From positions 7,658,545 through 7,722,544 of the forward strand of contig OX336336.1 of NCBI GenBank assembly GCA_946902875.1: 64,000 nucleotides of DNA, read 5' to 3'. Below the pieces are notes generated by a model that saw nothing but the letters and a program-made list of their open reading frames with translations, searched no databases and was not told where the DNA came from. Of this stretch, positions 1-62,106 are shown piece after piece. The stretch's first letter is position 1. Every line of letters begins with the position of its first letter. The DNA comes from Nematopogon swammerdamellus. Its lineage: Eukaryota > Arthropoda > Insecta > Lepidoptera > Adelidae. The position numbers were made by a program, and so were the translations under genes.

Positions 1-240
1 CTCGGATTTCACGCAAAACTGTAGGTCCCTTCCTTACTAGGTGGTGGGTTTAACCCGTCCCTACTGATACCTACAATCGTTCTGAATGAAAGATCGGTAG
101 AAGGGGCTATGTACCTAAATAGTTAAGTGTACTGGCATGGCACCTAGTTCACGAAGGTGCCACAGGCTGACATTCACGGGGGTAGTAGGTGATGTAGTCA
201 TGTCGTAGAACCATGTCGGGTTCTTTTACAGAAATATGAA
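1..240 (+). repeat. SINE body, 5'-truncated by window edge
   Basis: Contains the family marks 'aaaactgtaggtcccttcc', 'aggtggtgggtttaaccc', 'catggcacctagttcac' and 'gtaggtgatgtag', shared with copies at 28.1, 30.5, 34.1, 36.4 and 45.6 kb. Diverged. Confidence 0.8.
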
Positions 241-726
241 TAAAGGTGATCTGCTGTTTGATGTCTGATGATGATGACCAAGCGTCTGGCCCGCCCCCGT
301 CATATTGACCATCATGGCGCGCGACGGTTGGCAGAGAACAAGGAGAGGAAACAAAATAATGAGGTTATTTAGAGAAATTGGTGAAAATTCAAGAACATTC
401 CTAATATCTAGCTAGTGGATAGGTAAGTCCGGTGACGTGCGTTCCAAGGCTTTCTTCATACTCCGCATAAGCCTAGAAATTCAAAGATAGAACGCTGTAT
501 GAGTCCTAGGGACTACTACGGCTGCCTCGACTGAACTAGAAGATTTATTTTATTAATAGGTTCATGTTTAGTTTTATTTTGTTAGATAGATAGGTAAGTT
601 TTGTTTTAGGTTAGTTTTAGTTAAGTTCTTTCTGATATTTAATTTTTATATTCTTTGTATAAATTGGTTTTCAATAAAGTATTAATAAATGAAAAGAAAA
701 AAAAACTATCAAGCGTATGTCTTTAC

Positions 727-52241
<51,515 letters not shown>

Positions 52242-52640
52242 CTCCGCAGCAATGCACGCGCGGCTTTCTCCCCCGCTGTGTTTACATTCGATCCCATCCT
52301 ATCATCCTTTCATACCTATCTTTTCTTTTTTTACTCTCTCTTCCTCGTGTATTTATTTCATTTTGCGACTCTTCAGCTCAATCTTGCTTTCGTTTCCTTT
52401 CGGTCATGACCCGCTTCTGACGGTTACGAGCGTTCCTTTTTCAAATTAAAAATAAAGTAGATTTTAGTTTGTTCATAATTTATCGCTGTGTTTTCTTATT
52501 TCTTCTTAGTTCTTTTGTCTTTTAATTTTTCAAGTGAGCTTCTGATAAATTTAATCTTTTTGTCATTTATTTTTTCTTTATTTACTTAAAAAACAATTTA
52601 ACTAGTTCTAAACACTCAAAGTACTATCATCCCCTCTACT
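52242..52640 (-). promoter_or_regulatory. Region immediately upstream of the collagen start (5' UTR/promoter not resolved)
   Basis: About 400 bases upstream of the start codon on the minus strand hold purine-rich sequence (pyrimidine-rich on plus) with no clear TATA box at a known distance. I assign it only by position. Confidence 0.3.
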
Positions 52641-52934
52641 TCTAGTCATATCTGAGCGATAGTTCGTATATCTTTCAGTTGTCACTATAAAAAGATACTA
52701 CTGTAGACACTGTTGGGAAGACACTGACTGCAAGTCGGAGTTGTGGTGACGATCTCGAGTCGGTTTTATTAAAGACTTTATTGGATCGAGTGTCAAAATA
52801 ATATATATCGTGAACTTTACAGCGGTCGCCAACCGTTTATTGGATGCTCTGAATATCAATTTATTATTAGGTACCTACCTACATATTATATATAGGATAG
52901 GTATATAGGAACGAAAGCTCGAAATTTCAAAAAT

Positions 52935-53260
52935 ATAATGTTGTACCTGTGAAATTTAACGTATATTGAATCAATCTACGGCATTGCGGGCTTCGCAGCG
53001 GCAAAGGCTGAGGCCCGCAAAAATTCCGTATATTATATTGGTTTAAAGGATAGATTTGAGTTCCTCGCCTTTGCCGTGGAGAAGCTTGGCCCATGGAGCA
53101 ATGACGCGTGTAAGTTCGCCCGCAAAATTGGCAAACAGTTAATAGAATGTTCTGTTCAGGTGACCGGCGAGATGCAGCATTTTTCCGCCAGCGTGTTTCT
53201 ATCGCCATTCAGAGGGGGAATGCTGCGTATGTCCTAGCGCTATGTGTTTGGCCCCTATAG
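52935..53260 (+). pseudogene. LINE pol C-terminal fragment
   Basis: Translation with minor frame breaks: GLKDRFEFLAFAVEKLGPWS, CKFARKIGKQL, then RVSIAIQRGNAAYVLAL. Same domain as at 32750-33095, from a different copy. Confidence 0.78.
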
Positions 53261-53744
53261 AGGACATATTTTATTTATAAATTGTGTTTATTAATTTGTT
53301 TTATATCTACGTATTATTTTAATTATATTCACTCCTCGTTCGATAATATCTGAGTGTGAACTCCGCGAATTAATCTACGGTTTTAGATATGTTTACTGTA
53401 CAAATATTTATTTAAAATATGATATATAATTTTTTCTGCTGATCTGATAAATTTCACTTGATACATTTTTCTACACACGCACTAACCAGCTAAAGGTTGA
53501 CTGGAAGGAATAATTCCGCCTTTGCTTCGAATGTAGTATTCACTGTATTTTATGTTAAATGTTTTTAGAATAAAAAAAAATCGGCCAAGTGCGTGCCGAA
53601 CTACGCACAGTGAAGGATTCCGTAGTCGGGAAGAACGTTCACGGTGTAACTGAAAATATCCCATATCCCAAAAACTACTCGAAATATCAATCCAAAGGGA
53701 CCTTCTAGCTCCTCGACGGTGATATTGGCTGGTCGGAGCATATG

Positions 53745-53862
53745 CGTAAAGGCGACTAAGGGATATGACTCCCTTCTTACATTACTAGGTGGTAGGGTTT
53801 AACCCGCCCGGTACCACCGCACTGAATGAAAGGTCGGTCGAAATGGCTATGTAAATAGTTTG
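53745..53862 (+). repeat. SINE, 5' part, split by BEL/Pao
   Basis: 'gtaaaggcgactaagggata' head, then 'aggtggtagggtttaacccg' and 'ctatgtaaatagtttg'. It continues at 60870 after the retrotransposon. Confidence 0.88.
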
Positions 53863-54343
53863 TGTTCGGTATTTTGCGATCATTTACATTTACACAAAAC
53901 ACGTTAGGTACACGTGCCTCCATTCTCTTCGCCTCAAGACTCTACCTGCCGCGGTCTTCATGCAAGAAGCACACAGCGCCTCCTGGCGGAAAGGAGAAGA
54001 GTCCGGTTGCCTAGGCGACGGGCTGTTGTTATCGAAGAAGTCAAAAAATACAAGCGGCAGCGGGCGGTTTATTTGAACATTTTTGCTCTGAAAAGCCAAA
54101 ATCCACCCTGATCGAGCGCGGCGCGGGCTCTCAGGGCTGATTGACGGTATACGGTATAAGTTGAGTGTAGTTCCCGAGGTGTGTGCGTAGCTGGGCCCAG
54201 CAGATCCTAGGACACCGGGACGTTTCCGTGCCGGGATCACTACCTGAAGAACTGAGCTACCGAAGGTGCGGCTGCGGCCGGAGACATCACATCACATCCA
54301 GGTAGGAGGCACCACACCACCACACACTTTACACTACGATTCA
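53863..54343 (+). repeat. Left LTR of BEL/Pao
   Basis: TGTTCGG...ATTCA, 481 bp. By eye I find no difference from the right LTR, offset exactly 6526 bases. Confidence 0.95.
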
Positions 54344-54748
54344 TTGGTCCTTTCGAGCATTCGGATATTGGGGTTAAATTGCGGTGTTGGGGTATTTTTT
54401 TTTATCATTCATATTAGAGGGAAATACACTTACAGGGGGGGGCAAGATACAAATCATTCATGCATGATCTAAATTTCGTAGCGGTAAGTGGTACATAAAT
54501 TTAATATTTTTTTGAATTCTAAAAACAATTGCGGGCGGTATTCTATAAACAAACAAGTGTGGGCTGTTTATAGTTTTTCTTTCTTCCGAAATACATTGAC
54601 AAGTTTAGCTTTGCGGCTGACATATTCTCTCGGCTTGGCTTGACAGTTCGTTTGTTTACATTCTCGTGTTTATTTATTTTATACTTACAATTTTATTTCG
54701 CGGATTACCTTTACGGATTTGAGTGCCGGTTCGAACTCGTAGTTTAGC

Positions 54749-56422
54749 ATGGCACCTAAGCGTGTTGCGGTGTTACTCGCGAAGCGCGATTTGCATGCGG
54801 ATAGGTTCGTACAAGCGGCATCGGCGGGCCGAGACGCGCTTGCCAATCGCGATTTGCTGGCGGCCTTCGAAGTGCGGTGCATAGGTCTCGATGCGACATT
54901 CCAAGATGTGACGGACATCCACTTGGAACTGCTGACGCATCCCGACCTGGATGCCACCCCCGACACACAGCTCAAAGCGAGGTACGCAGATATTTCTTCT
55001 ACCTACTATGAGGTCAAAACGATGTTGCGGACTCTCGTGCCTCCGGTGGCACCGAGCGGCGGAAGCGGAACACACTCCGAGCCATCGTCTCGAGGCGGAA
55101 ACCTGCGGCTTCCTCGGATCGACCTACCCAGGTTCTCAGGTCGGATCGAGGACTACGAGTCCTTCGCAAATCTTTTCCATTCCCTCATCGCCGACGACAG
55201 CAGCATGTCCGGGGCGCAGAAGTTGTACTACCTGTTGGGCTGCTTATCCGATGAGCCGCGTGCACTGGTTCAGCACCTAAAGCTCATCGATGACAACTTC
55301 AACATCGCACTAAGCATCCTACGTCACCGATACAGCAACAAGCGGGTGTTGGCGGACAAGCTCGTTACCAACATGGTCGGACATTCGATGGTGGCACACT
55401 CTGGCCATTCACTGCGGGCGTTCCTCAACACGCTGCTTGAGAACACAAAGGCCCTGGTGAACTTAGGGTTGCCGGTCAAGGAGTGGTCCTTCCTCCTATT
55501 TTCCATTGCGGTGCGGAAGCTAGCGGAACCAACGCGGATGCGTTTCGAGCAGTACCTCCTGCTGCCAGCGGAACACAGCACTGTGCTGCCCACCTTCGAC
55601 CAGTTGACTTCGTTCCTGGAAGGTGAGTGCAGAGTGCTGGAGTCGGCAGCGGAGAATCAAGCGGTTACGGCAAAACCATCAGTGCGGATAGAAGGGGCGG
55701 TTCCATACGGTAACCAGACAAGCCGTAAGGTGGTCTATCAGGCGGAGGCGCGGCCCTCTAGCCCAATAGCGGAGGCGTACTACTGCCAATTTTGTGAGCG
55801 GCAAGGCCACACTCTTTACAAGTGCCGTAACTTTTTTGCGCTGACACCTCAGCAGCGGAAGGCGGTGGTTTTTGAGCGCAAGTGGTGCTTCGCTTGTCTC
55901 AAATCACATTCCATAAGCCAGTGTCAATCCACGAATGTATGCCGAACATGCGGGACTAATAAGCATCACACTCTGCTACATTTCGAGCAAGGCGGCAGTA
56001 GCGGTTTTCGGGGGGGCCAACACGGCCAAATACGTACCAACAGGGGCGGCTTTCAGGGGGGCCAGCGTGGCCCAACTGGTACAAACAGTGGCGGTTTTGG
56101 CGGAGCCCAAGTGGGACCGACCAGTGGCGGATCTAGGGGGGGCGGACACGCATACAATAACTATGGGCCCACTAGCGGACCTAGGGGGGGCGGACCTGGC
56201 TACAATAGCTATGCGGCCAATGGCGCATCTAGCGGGGACGGACGTAGTCACACTTATGCGGCTACTGGCGGAATAGGGGGGGGCCAAAGCCAACAGTACG
56301 AGCAACAGCACAATACCTATGCGGCTGTGGCGAGCGGTCGTCAACGGTCACGGTCATTCTCACCACCGGTGCCGTGCAATTTTGGGCATTCCGGCCAGGG
56401 ACCTTCAACTGGGGGTCGCTGA
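54749..56422 (+). CDS. BEL/Pao Gag
   Basis: 557 codons from the ATG at 54749. Residues ~118-270 match the DUF1759-type capsid region of BEL/Pao Gag (LPRIDLPRFSGRIEDYESFA). Cysteine/histidine motifs near 345-412 (CQFCERQGHTLYKC, CFACLKSHSISQC, CRTCGTNKHHTLLH) fit nucleocapsid zinc knuckles. The last ~140 residues are a Gly/Tyr/Asn-rich low-complexity tail with repeated GPTSG and RGG units. It ends with TGA followed by CTAG, in the same frame as pol. Confidence 0.92.
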   Translation: MAPKRVAVLLAKRDLHADRFVQAASAGRDALANRDLLAAFEVRCIGLDATFQDVTDIHLELLTHPDLDATPDTQLKARYADISSTYYEVKTMLRTLVPPVAPSGGSGTHSEPSSRGGNLRLPRIDLPRFSGRIEDYESFANLFHSLIADDSSMSGAQKLYYLLGCLSDEPRALVQHLKLIDDNFNIALSILRHRYSNKRVLADKLVTNMVGHSMVAHSGHSLRAFLNTLLENTKALVNLGLPVKEWSFLLFSIAVRKLAEPTRMRFEQYLLLPAEHSTVLPTFDQLTSFLEGECRVLESAAENQAVTAKPSVRIEGAVPYGNQTSRKVVYQAEARPSSPIAEAYYCQFCERQGHTLYKCRNFFALTPQQRKAVVFERKWCFACLKSHSISQCQSTNVCRTCGTNKHHTLLHFEQGGSSGFRGGQHGQIRTNRGGFQGGQRGPTGTNSGGFGGAQVGPTSGGSRGGGHAYNNYGPTSGPRGGGPGYNSYAANGASSGDGRSHTYAATGGIGGGQSQQYEQQHNTYAAVASGRQRSRSFSPPVPCNFGHSGQGPSTGGR

Positions 56423-56428
56423 CTAGCC
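56420..56428 (+). promoter_or_regulatory. Candidate stop-codon readthrough site (TGA CTA GCC)
   Basis: The gag stop is followed by CTAG, and pol is in the same frame with no start codon of its own. UGA-CUA is the best known efficient readthrough context in RNA viruses and some cellular genes. Confidence 0.75.
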
Positions 56429-59400
56429 GACCATTCCCGCAACCAAGCTGAACATCCTTCAGTCGTTTTAGCCACTGCGCTAGTTGCGGTGAAATCTGCG
56501 GCGGGGTATGCTCACGTGGCACGGGCCATGTTAGATAGCGGTTCACAAATTTCAATTATTACAAATTCATTGGCAAATAAATTGGGGCTTCCGCGGTATA
56601 GAGCGCATTTTCCTCTAACGGGTGTAGGCGGCGTAGAGGTAAAGAACTCTAGGGAGATGGCTGAGGTAACCATACGACCTAGAGATGCGGTGGGTCCTAT
56701 TCTTTCTACTAGTGCTATTATTTTAAATAAAGTAGGTGGACACCTTCCCACTTCGACACTAGATGAGGGACTTTTTTCATATTATCAACATTTACCACTT
56801 GCGGATGAACGGTTCTTTGAACCTAAATCTATAGACCTTCTCTTAGGCATGGATTTACTTGGGGATATATTGCAGGGGGCCTTAGTAAGGGTAGGTCCAG
56901 GATTTCCCATTGCTTTAGATACGATTTTTGGGTTTGCGGTAGCAGGTCCTGTCTCATACAAAGAACCCAGTGCGGCGCGGTTTTCTTACAGTCTATACAC
57001 GGAGGAAAATTCTTTGGATGGGGTTATTCAAAGATTTTGGGAATCCGAGGAGATCCCAGAGAAAGCGGTTAAAGATCCACAACATGCAGTTTGCGAGAAT
57101 TTATTCCGTACGACTCATCAGCGCAATGCTGAGGGGCGCTATTCAGTGCGCTTACCTTTCCTATCAAATCGACCTAAATTAGGAGATTCTAGAACCATAG
57201 CACTTAGGCGGTTTTTATCACTAGAAAGGCGGCTTAACTCAGAACCAAGAATGCGTTCCAAATATGTAGAGTTCATGCGGGAATATATACAATTGGGGCA
57301 CATGTCGGTGGCTCCAGCCACAATTACGCGCGGGGAACATTACTTTATCCCACATCATGGGGTTTTCAAGAGTTCAGGGGATACTGAAAAAATTAGAGTG
57401 GTTTTCGATGCAAGCTACTCTACTATTTCAGGAGTCTCATTAAATGACTGTCTTCACGCTGGGCCGAAGCTCCAGCTGGACATAAATGAAATCATTTTAG
57501 ACTTTCGCCTTCACGCGGTAGTTTTCGTAACGGACATCCGAATGATGTTCAGGCAGGTTTTAGTAGACTACCGAGACCGAGCGTTTCAGCTCATATTTTG
57601 GCGGGAATCTACGGACCAGCCACTGTGCATATTCACTTTAAATACTAACACGTACGGTTTAAAGTCTAGCCCATACATTGCTATTAGGTGCCTACGACAA
57701 CTAGCAGATGATTATGAGGATCGCTTTCCTATCGCGGCACGTACACTGCGGAATTCGGTTTACATGGACGATATTTTAGGCGGCGCAAGCTCATTAGAAG
57801 CTGCGGCAGAGCTAAAGTCTCAACTGATTTCCATGCTATCTCTGGGAGGCTATGAGTTGCGTAAGTGGGCATCTAGTTGTCCAGAGCTTCTCTCAGATAT
57901 TCCGGTGGAACATTGTGAGAAGCCACACCAATTCGATGCGGTAGATAGTCCTTCCTTCATAAAGGTTCTCGGGATTCAATGGGATTCGGTGCTGGATGTC
58001 TTCTCATACAATATCGGTCTACCGTCAGAATCTACATTTACTAAGCGGGCAGTTCTCTCTACTATCGCGCGGACGTTCGACCCACTTGGTTGGATCGCAC
58101 CAGTGGTGTTCAAGGCCAAACTGATCATGCAGTCTGTATGGTTGCTACAACTGACTTGGGATGAACCCTTACCAAGCCACTCTCAAGCGGATTGGGAGCG
58201 TTTTCTTTTCGACTTACCTCAGTTGAATCAGTTAAGGCTTAAGCGGTGCGTACTTCCGCCAGATGCGGTTTCTTATTCACTACATGGATTCTGTGATGGC
58301 TCAAACTTAGGCTATGCGGCTGTAGTTTATTTGCGTACTGTAAAACAGGATAATTCAGTATCGATACACCTGCTCTCGGCCAAGTCCAGAGTAGCGCCTA
58401 TTCGCTCTAAACTAACCATTCCTAAAATGGAACTTAGCGGCGCCATTATTTTATCTCGGTTAATTAATTATGTAGCGGCATCTTACGTGGGGAAAATTCA
58501 ACTCGATGACATAGTATGCTGGTCAGACAGTACCATTGTACTATCTTGGTTGCGAACACCACCACATACTCTACAAACTTTTGAGGGAAATAGAGTTGCG
58601 GAGATAAACAACTCTAAAGTGCGGTTAACTTGGCGGTATGTCCCATCTAATTTAAATTGTGCGGATATAGGATCTAGGGGAGCTACAGCTTCAGAGCTGC
58701 TTAACAGTTCACTGTGGTGGGACCCACATTGGTTACATGACAGTCCAGAGAGTTGGCCTGCGAACTATATTGGTCGCATCCCAGACTTGCCGGGCATTAA
58801 GACTGTCAAGCTAACATCTCATGCGGTAGTGATCGAGTCATGCGATCTACCTGCTCGGTACAGCTCTCTACCTAAACTCCAGGCAGTAACGGCTTATTGT
58901 CTTCGTTTTTCATATAACTTGCGGAACACTAACAAGCGGAGCGGCCCTTTAACAATAGCGGAATTATCAGCGGCATTAAAAACATTAATTAAAACAGTAC
59001 AACAAGCGGAATTTTCAATTGATCTGGAATTACTTTCCAAGGGGCGATTATGCTCCACGCGTATTCGACGACTTAGTCCTTTCCTTGATGAGGAGGGATT
59101 TTTACGTGTAGGCGGGCGGCTTTCAAATTCAAATCTTCCTATGGGAACGAAGCATCCTCTGTTGTTGCCCAAATCTCATGCGCTGACGCGGCTAATAATA
59201 GATCATTTTCACTTGACTCATTGTCACGCGGGCCCTACAGCTTTACAAGCTATACTTCAGCGGAGATATTGGATTCTCTCAGCGAGACAAGCTATTCGGT
59301 TCCAAATATTTAAATGCATTCCGTGTTTTAGACTCAAGGCCAAGCCTTCAGAACCTATTATGGCCGATCTCCCAGCAGATCGCGTCACTCAATCGGGCGG

Positions 59401-60325
59401 TGTTTTTCATGCGGTAGCCACGGATTTTGCGGGACCTTTTCAAATCAAAGCCTCTACGTTACGGAACGCTAAAGTCCTCAAGGCATATCTGTGCGTATTC
59501 GTTTGTCTTGCCACGCGGGTGGTTCATTTAGAGGTTGTCTCGGACTTATCCACCATAGCCTTTCTTGCTGCATTCACCAGGTTTGCATCAAGACGGGGAT
59601 TGCCTAGGCTAATTCGATCGGACTGCGGTACAAACTACGTAGGCAGTAATAGACACTTAACGGAAATTGAGCGGCACCTTCGTCAACCGGCCGTAGCGGC
59701 TTCTCTCGAAAGAGAATTCACTAATCGCGGTATCGAGTGGAGATTCAATCCACCCAGCGCGCCTCACTTTGGCGGCATTTTTGAAGCGGCAGTCAAATCT
59801 GCAAAAACTCACCTCAAGCGGGTTATAGGTGAGCAAACTCTCACGTTTGAAGAGTTAACAACAGTTTTTACGCGGGTAGAAGCGGTTTTAAATTCACGTC
59901 CAATGCATCCATTATCCTCGGACCCATCAGAATTCGACGTTCTGACTGGCGCTCATTTCCTTATCGGGAGATCATTAACTTCAGTCCCAGAATATGATTG
60001 GACGGCGGAGCCCATTTCGAGGCTAAAGCGATTCGAATTGGTACAGGCCATGTCACAACATTTCTGGAAGCGGTGGAGCTCAGACTATCTGACCACTCTC
60101 CAACAGCGGTCGAAGTGGACTTCAAAGACCGATTCCCCTCGCGTGGGCGATCTGGTTCTTCTGAAGGACGAAAACATTCCGCCCCTCCACTGGAATATGG
60201 GCAGGATTGCGGAAATTAAACCAGGCAGAGATGGAGTTATTCGGGTTGTGGTAGTCAACACTCCACATGGGGTTTTAACACGACCTGTAGTTAAGGTGTG
60301 TCGTCTTCCTATCTACGATCATTAG
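56423..60325 (+). CDS. BEL/Pao Pol: protease, RT, RNase H, integrase
   Basis: Open in the gag frame from the gag TGA to 60325. Protease LDSGSQISII near 56531. RT with KIRVVFDASYS, VTDIRMMFRQ and YMDD at 57761. RNase H FCDGSNLGYAAVVY, KMELSGA and CWSDSTIVLSWL. Integrase HHCC zinc region (FHLTHCHAG, CIPCF), then DDE residues in VATDFAGPF, IRSDCGTNY and GIFEAAVKS, and a C-terminal DUF5641-like block (PRVGDLVLLKDENIPPLHW). No ATG lies before the protease active site, so translation must come from gag by readthrough of the single TGA. No internal breaks. Confidence 0.92.
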   Translation, partial: LADHSRNQAEHPSVVLATALVAVKSAAGYAHVARAMLDSGSQISIITNSLANKLGLPRYRAHFPLTGVGGVEVKNSREMAEVTIRPRDAVGPILSTSAIILNKVGGHLPTSTLDEGLFSYYQHLPLADERFFEPKSIDLLLGMDLLGDILQGALVRVGPGFPIALDTIFGFAVAGPVSYKEPSAARFSYSLYTEENSLDGVIQRFWESEEIPEKAVKDPQHAVCENLFRTTHQRNAEGRYSVRLPFLSNRPKLGDSRTIALRRFLSLERRLNSEPRMRSKYVEFMREYIQLGHMSVAPATITRGEHYFIPHHGVFKSSGDTEKIRVVFDASYSTISGVSLNDCLHAGPKLQLDINEIILDFRLHAVVFVTDIRMMFRQVLVDYRDRAFQLIFWRESTDQPLCIFTLNTNTYGLKSSPYIAIRCLRQLADDYEDRFPIAARTLRNSVYMDDILGGASSLEAAAELKSQLISMLSLGGYELRKWASSCPELLSDIPVEHCEKPHQFDAVDSPSFIKVLGIQWDSVLDVFSYNIGLPSESTFTKRAVLSTIARTFDPLGWIAPVVFKAKLIMQSVWLLQLTWDEPLPSHSQADWERFLFDLPQLNQLRLKRCVLPPDAVSYSLHGFCDGSNLGYAAVVYLRTVKQDNSVSIHLLSAKSRVAPIRSKLTIPKMELSGAIILSRLINYVAASYVGKIQLDDIVCWSDSTIVLSWLRTPPHTLQTFEGNRVAEINNSKVRLTWRYVPSNLNCADIGSRGATASELLNSSLWWDPHWLHDSPESWPANYIGRIPDLPGIKTVKLTSHAVVIESCDLPARYSSLPKLQAVTAYCLRFSYNLRNTNKRSGPLTIAELSAALKTLIKTVQQAEFSIDLELLSKGRLCSTRIRRLSPFLDEEGFLRVGGRLSNSNLPMGTKHPLLLPKSHALTRLIIDHFHLTHCHAGPTALQAILQRRYWILSARQAIRFQIFKCIPCFRLKAKPSEPIMADLPADRVTQSGGVFHAVATDFAGPFQIKASTLRNAKVLKAYLCVFVCLATRVVHLEVVSDLSTIAFLAAFTRFASRRGLPRLIRSDCGTNYVGSNRHLTEIERHLRQPAVAASLEREFTNRGIEWRFNPPSAPHFGGIFEAAVKSAKTHLKRVIGEQTLTFEELTTVFTRVEAVLNSRPMHPLSSDPSEFDVLTGAHFLIGRSLTSVPEYDWTAEPISRLKRFELVQAMSQHFWKRWSSDYLTTLQQRSKWTSKTDSPRVGDLVLLKDENIPPLHWNMGRIAEIKPGRDGVIRVVVVNTPHGVLTRPVVKVCRLPIYDH

Positions 60326-60388
60326 ATCAGCGGTGACTTTTCAATGTATTGCGGTTGATAAGAAGCTTGGCTTCTTCTCAGGGGGGGG

Positions 60389-60869
60389 TGTTCGGTATTT
60401 TGCGATCATTTACATTTACACAAAACACGTTAGGTACACGTGCCTCCATTCTCTTCGCCTCAAGACTCTACCTGCCGCGGTCTTCATGCAAGAAGCACAC
60501 AGCGCCTCCTGGCGGAAAGGAGAAGAGTCCGGTTGCCTAGGCGACGGGCTGTTGTTATCGAAGAAGTCAAAAAATACAAGCGGCAGCGGGCGGTTTATTT
60601 GAACATTTTTGCTCTGAAAAGCCAAAATCCACCCTGATCGAGCGCGGCGCGGGCTCTCAGGGCTGATTGACGGTATACGGTATAAGTTGAGTGTAGTTCC
60701 CGAGGTGTGTGCGTAGCTGGGCCCAGCAGATCCTAGGACACCGGGACGTTTCCGTGCCGGGATCACTACCTGAAGAACTGAGCTACCGAAGGTGCGGCTG
60801 CGGCCGGAGACATCACATCACATCCAGGTAGGAGGCACCACACCACCACACACTTTACACTACGATTCA
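60389..60869 (+). repeat. Right LTR of BEL/Pao
   Basis: Same 481 bp as the left LTR, preceded by a G-rich polypurine tract. Confidence 0.95.
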
Positions 60870-61012
60870 GTTTGTGTTTTCCGTCCAGTTCAGTGTAGCC
60901 GGCACGGCCGAAGGGAAGCACTGACGTGGCACCTAGTTCACTCGGTGTTATGGGCTGACATCACGGATGTTGTAGGTGATGTATCCAACCGTGTCAGTTT
61001 CCATAAAAAATA
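60870..61012 (+). repeat. SINE, 3' part, split by BEL/Pao
   Basis: Continues 'gtttgtgttttccgtccagt' through 'gatgtatccaaccgtgtcag' to an A-rich tail. A short inverted piece of the same SINE end follows at 61040-61090. Confidence 0.88.
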
Positions 61013-61825
61013 AAAAATAAAAATATTTTATTTTAATTTTTTATTTTTTATGGAAACTGACACGGTTGGATACATCACCTACAACAGCCGGACCCAACTT
61101 TATATTTAAAAAAATTCGCGCATGAAGATAAATGTTGGTAACAAGATAAATAAAATGCAATTTTGACAATGGCGTCTCTGCGGTTTTTTGGCTATACCAG
61201 CAAAGGTTAAGTGTCAATTAATAAATGTTTTTAATTTTATTTTCTTTGCCTGCCTAAAGGTAACTAAATTATGTGGCAATTAAATGTTGGATGGCTAATT
61301 GCCTACAAACATTGATTGAAATCTATAACTAAGCTCAGTGGATATTAGTATGCGAGCCGTCACTCTTTTCTACTTTTATAAAACGTTCGTCTGCCTGATG
61401 TTAAACTGTCAGCCTCGCTAGCTCGGCGGTGCGATGGATCGACTGACGTTCGTGATCTAAAAGAAAGAGAGAAAGAAAGAAAATTTTCATTGTTCTTACA
61501 TATTAGAGTACTTTTAAATGATCCCTGTTTCCCAAAATAGGATTCCCTGAGCTATGGGAAACAGGGTCTCTCATCCGGTCGTTCGCTTACACATATCTGC
61601 CTACTGTATATTACAAAAAGTTACAGCTTTGTTCTGATGTTTGTAAACATTCTAATGAGTATGTAGGTTACTAGGTATACACAGGTAAATAACTTGAATT
61701 TTTACACTCTTAAGCACACCGGCTGACCGTTGAGGCTGACCGTGGTTCGGATTCGACCTGATTGTCATGCACTACTTATGGATTAAATTATACACGAAAC
61801 AATGATAAATATTATACAATAATAG

Positions 61826-62106
61826 CAGGTGTCGAGAAAACCTGTTCATAGAATTTTGTTTAGTTTCTTAAACAATCGTAACTTTTACTTCTATTATAAT
61901 TTATAATTTTTTTTTTGTAACACATCTACTTCCATATATTGTATACACAATCAACATAGATAAACAATAAACAAAATAGGAAAGTAGAAGTGTTACAAGA
62001 AAAAAATCATAGTAAAATATAAAGTAAAGTAGTTAAAATAGAAGTAAAAGTTACACTTGGTTAATAAACCAAACAAAATTCCACGAAAAGGTGTTCTCGA
62101 CGCCTG
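61826..62106. mobile_element. Palindromic MITE
   Basis: CAGGTGTCGAGAA at the left and TTCTCGACGCCTG at the right. The arms continue for ~70 bases ('gtaacttttacttctatt' against 'aatagaagtaaaagttac'). No clear target duplication. Confidence 0.75.

Larger units (their letters stand above)
53863..60869 (+). mobile_element. Intact BEL/Pao LTR retrotransposon
   Basis: 7007 bp with 5-base target duplication GTTTG (53858-53862, 60870-60874), 481-bp LTRs, a primer site beginning TGGTCCTTTCGAGC just after the left LTR (54345), gag, pol, and a polypurine run 'caggggggg' before the right LTR. No env-like ORF. It splits a SINE 1.6 kb upstream of the collagen start codon. Apparent LTR identity means a very recent insertion. 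Confidence 0.95.

Noticed and set aside
52670..52830. TATA-like 'ctataaaaagata' and downstream LTR-like sequence on the plus strand
   Set aside because: It might be a solo LTR, but I could not define ends or a target duplication, and it is on the wrong strand for the collagen promoter.
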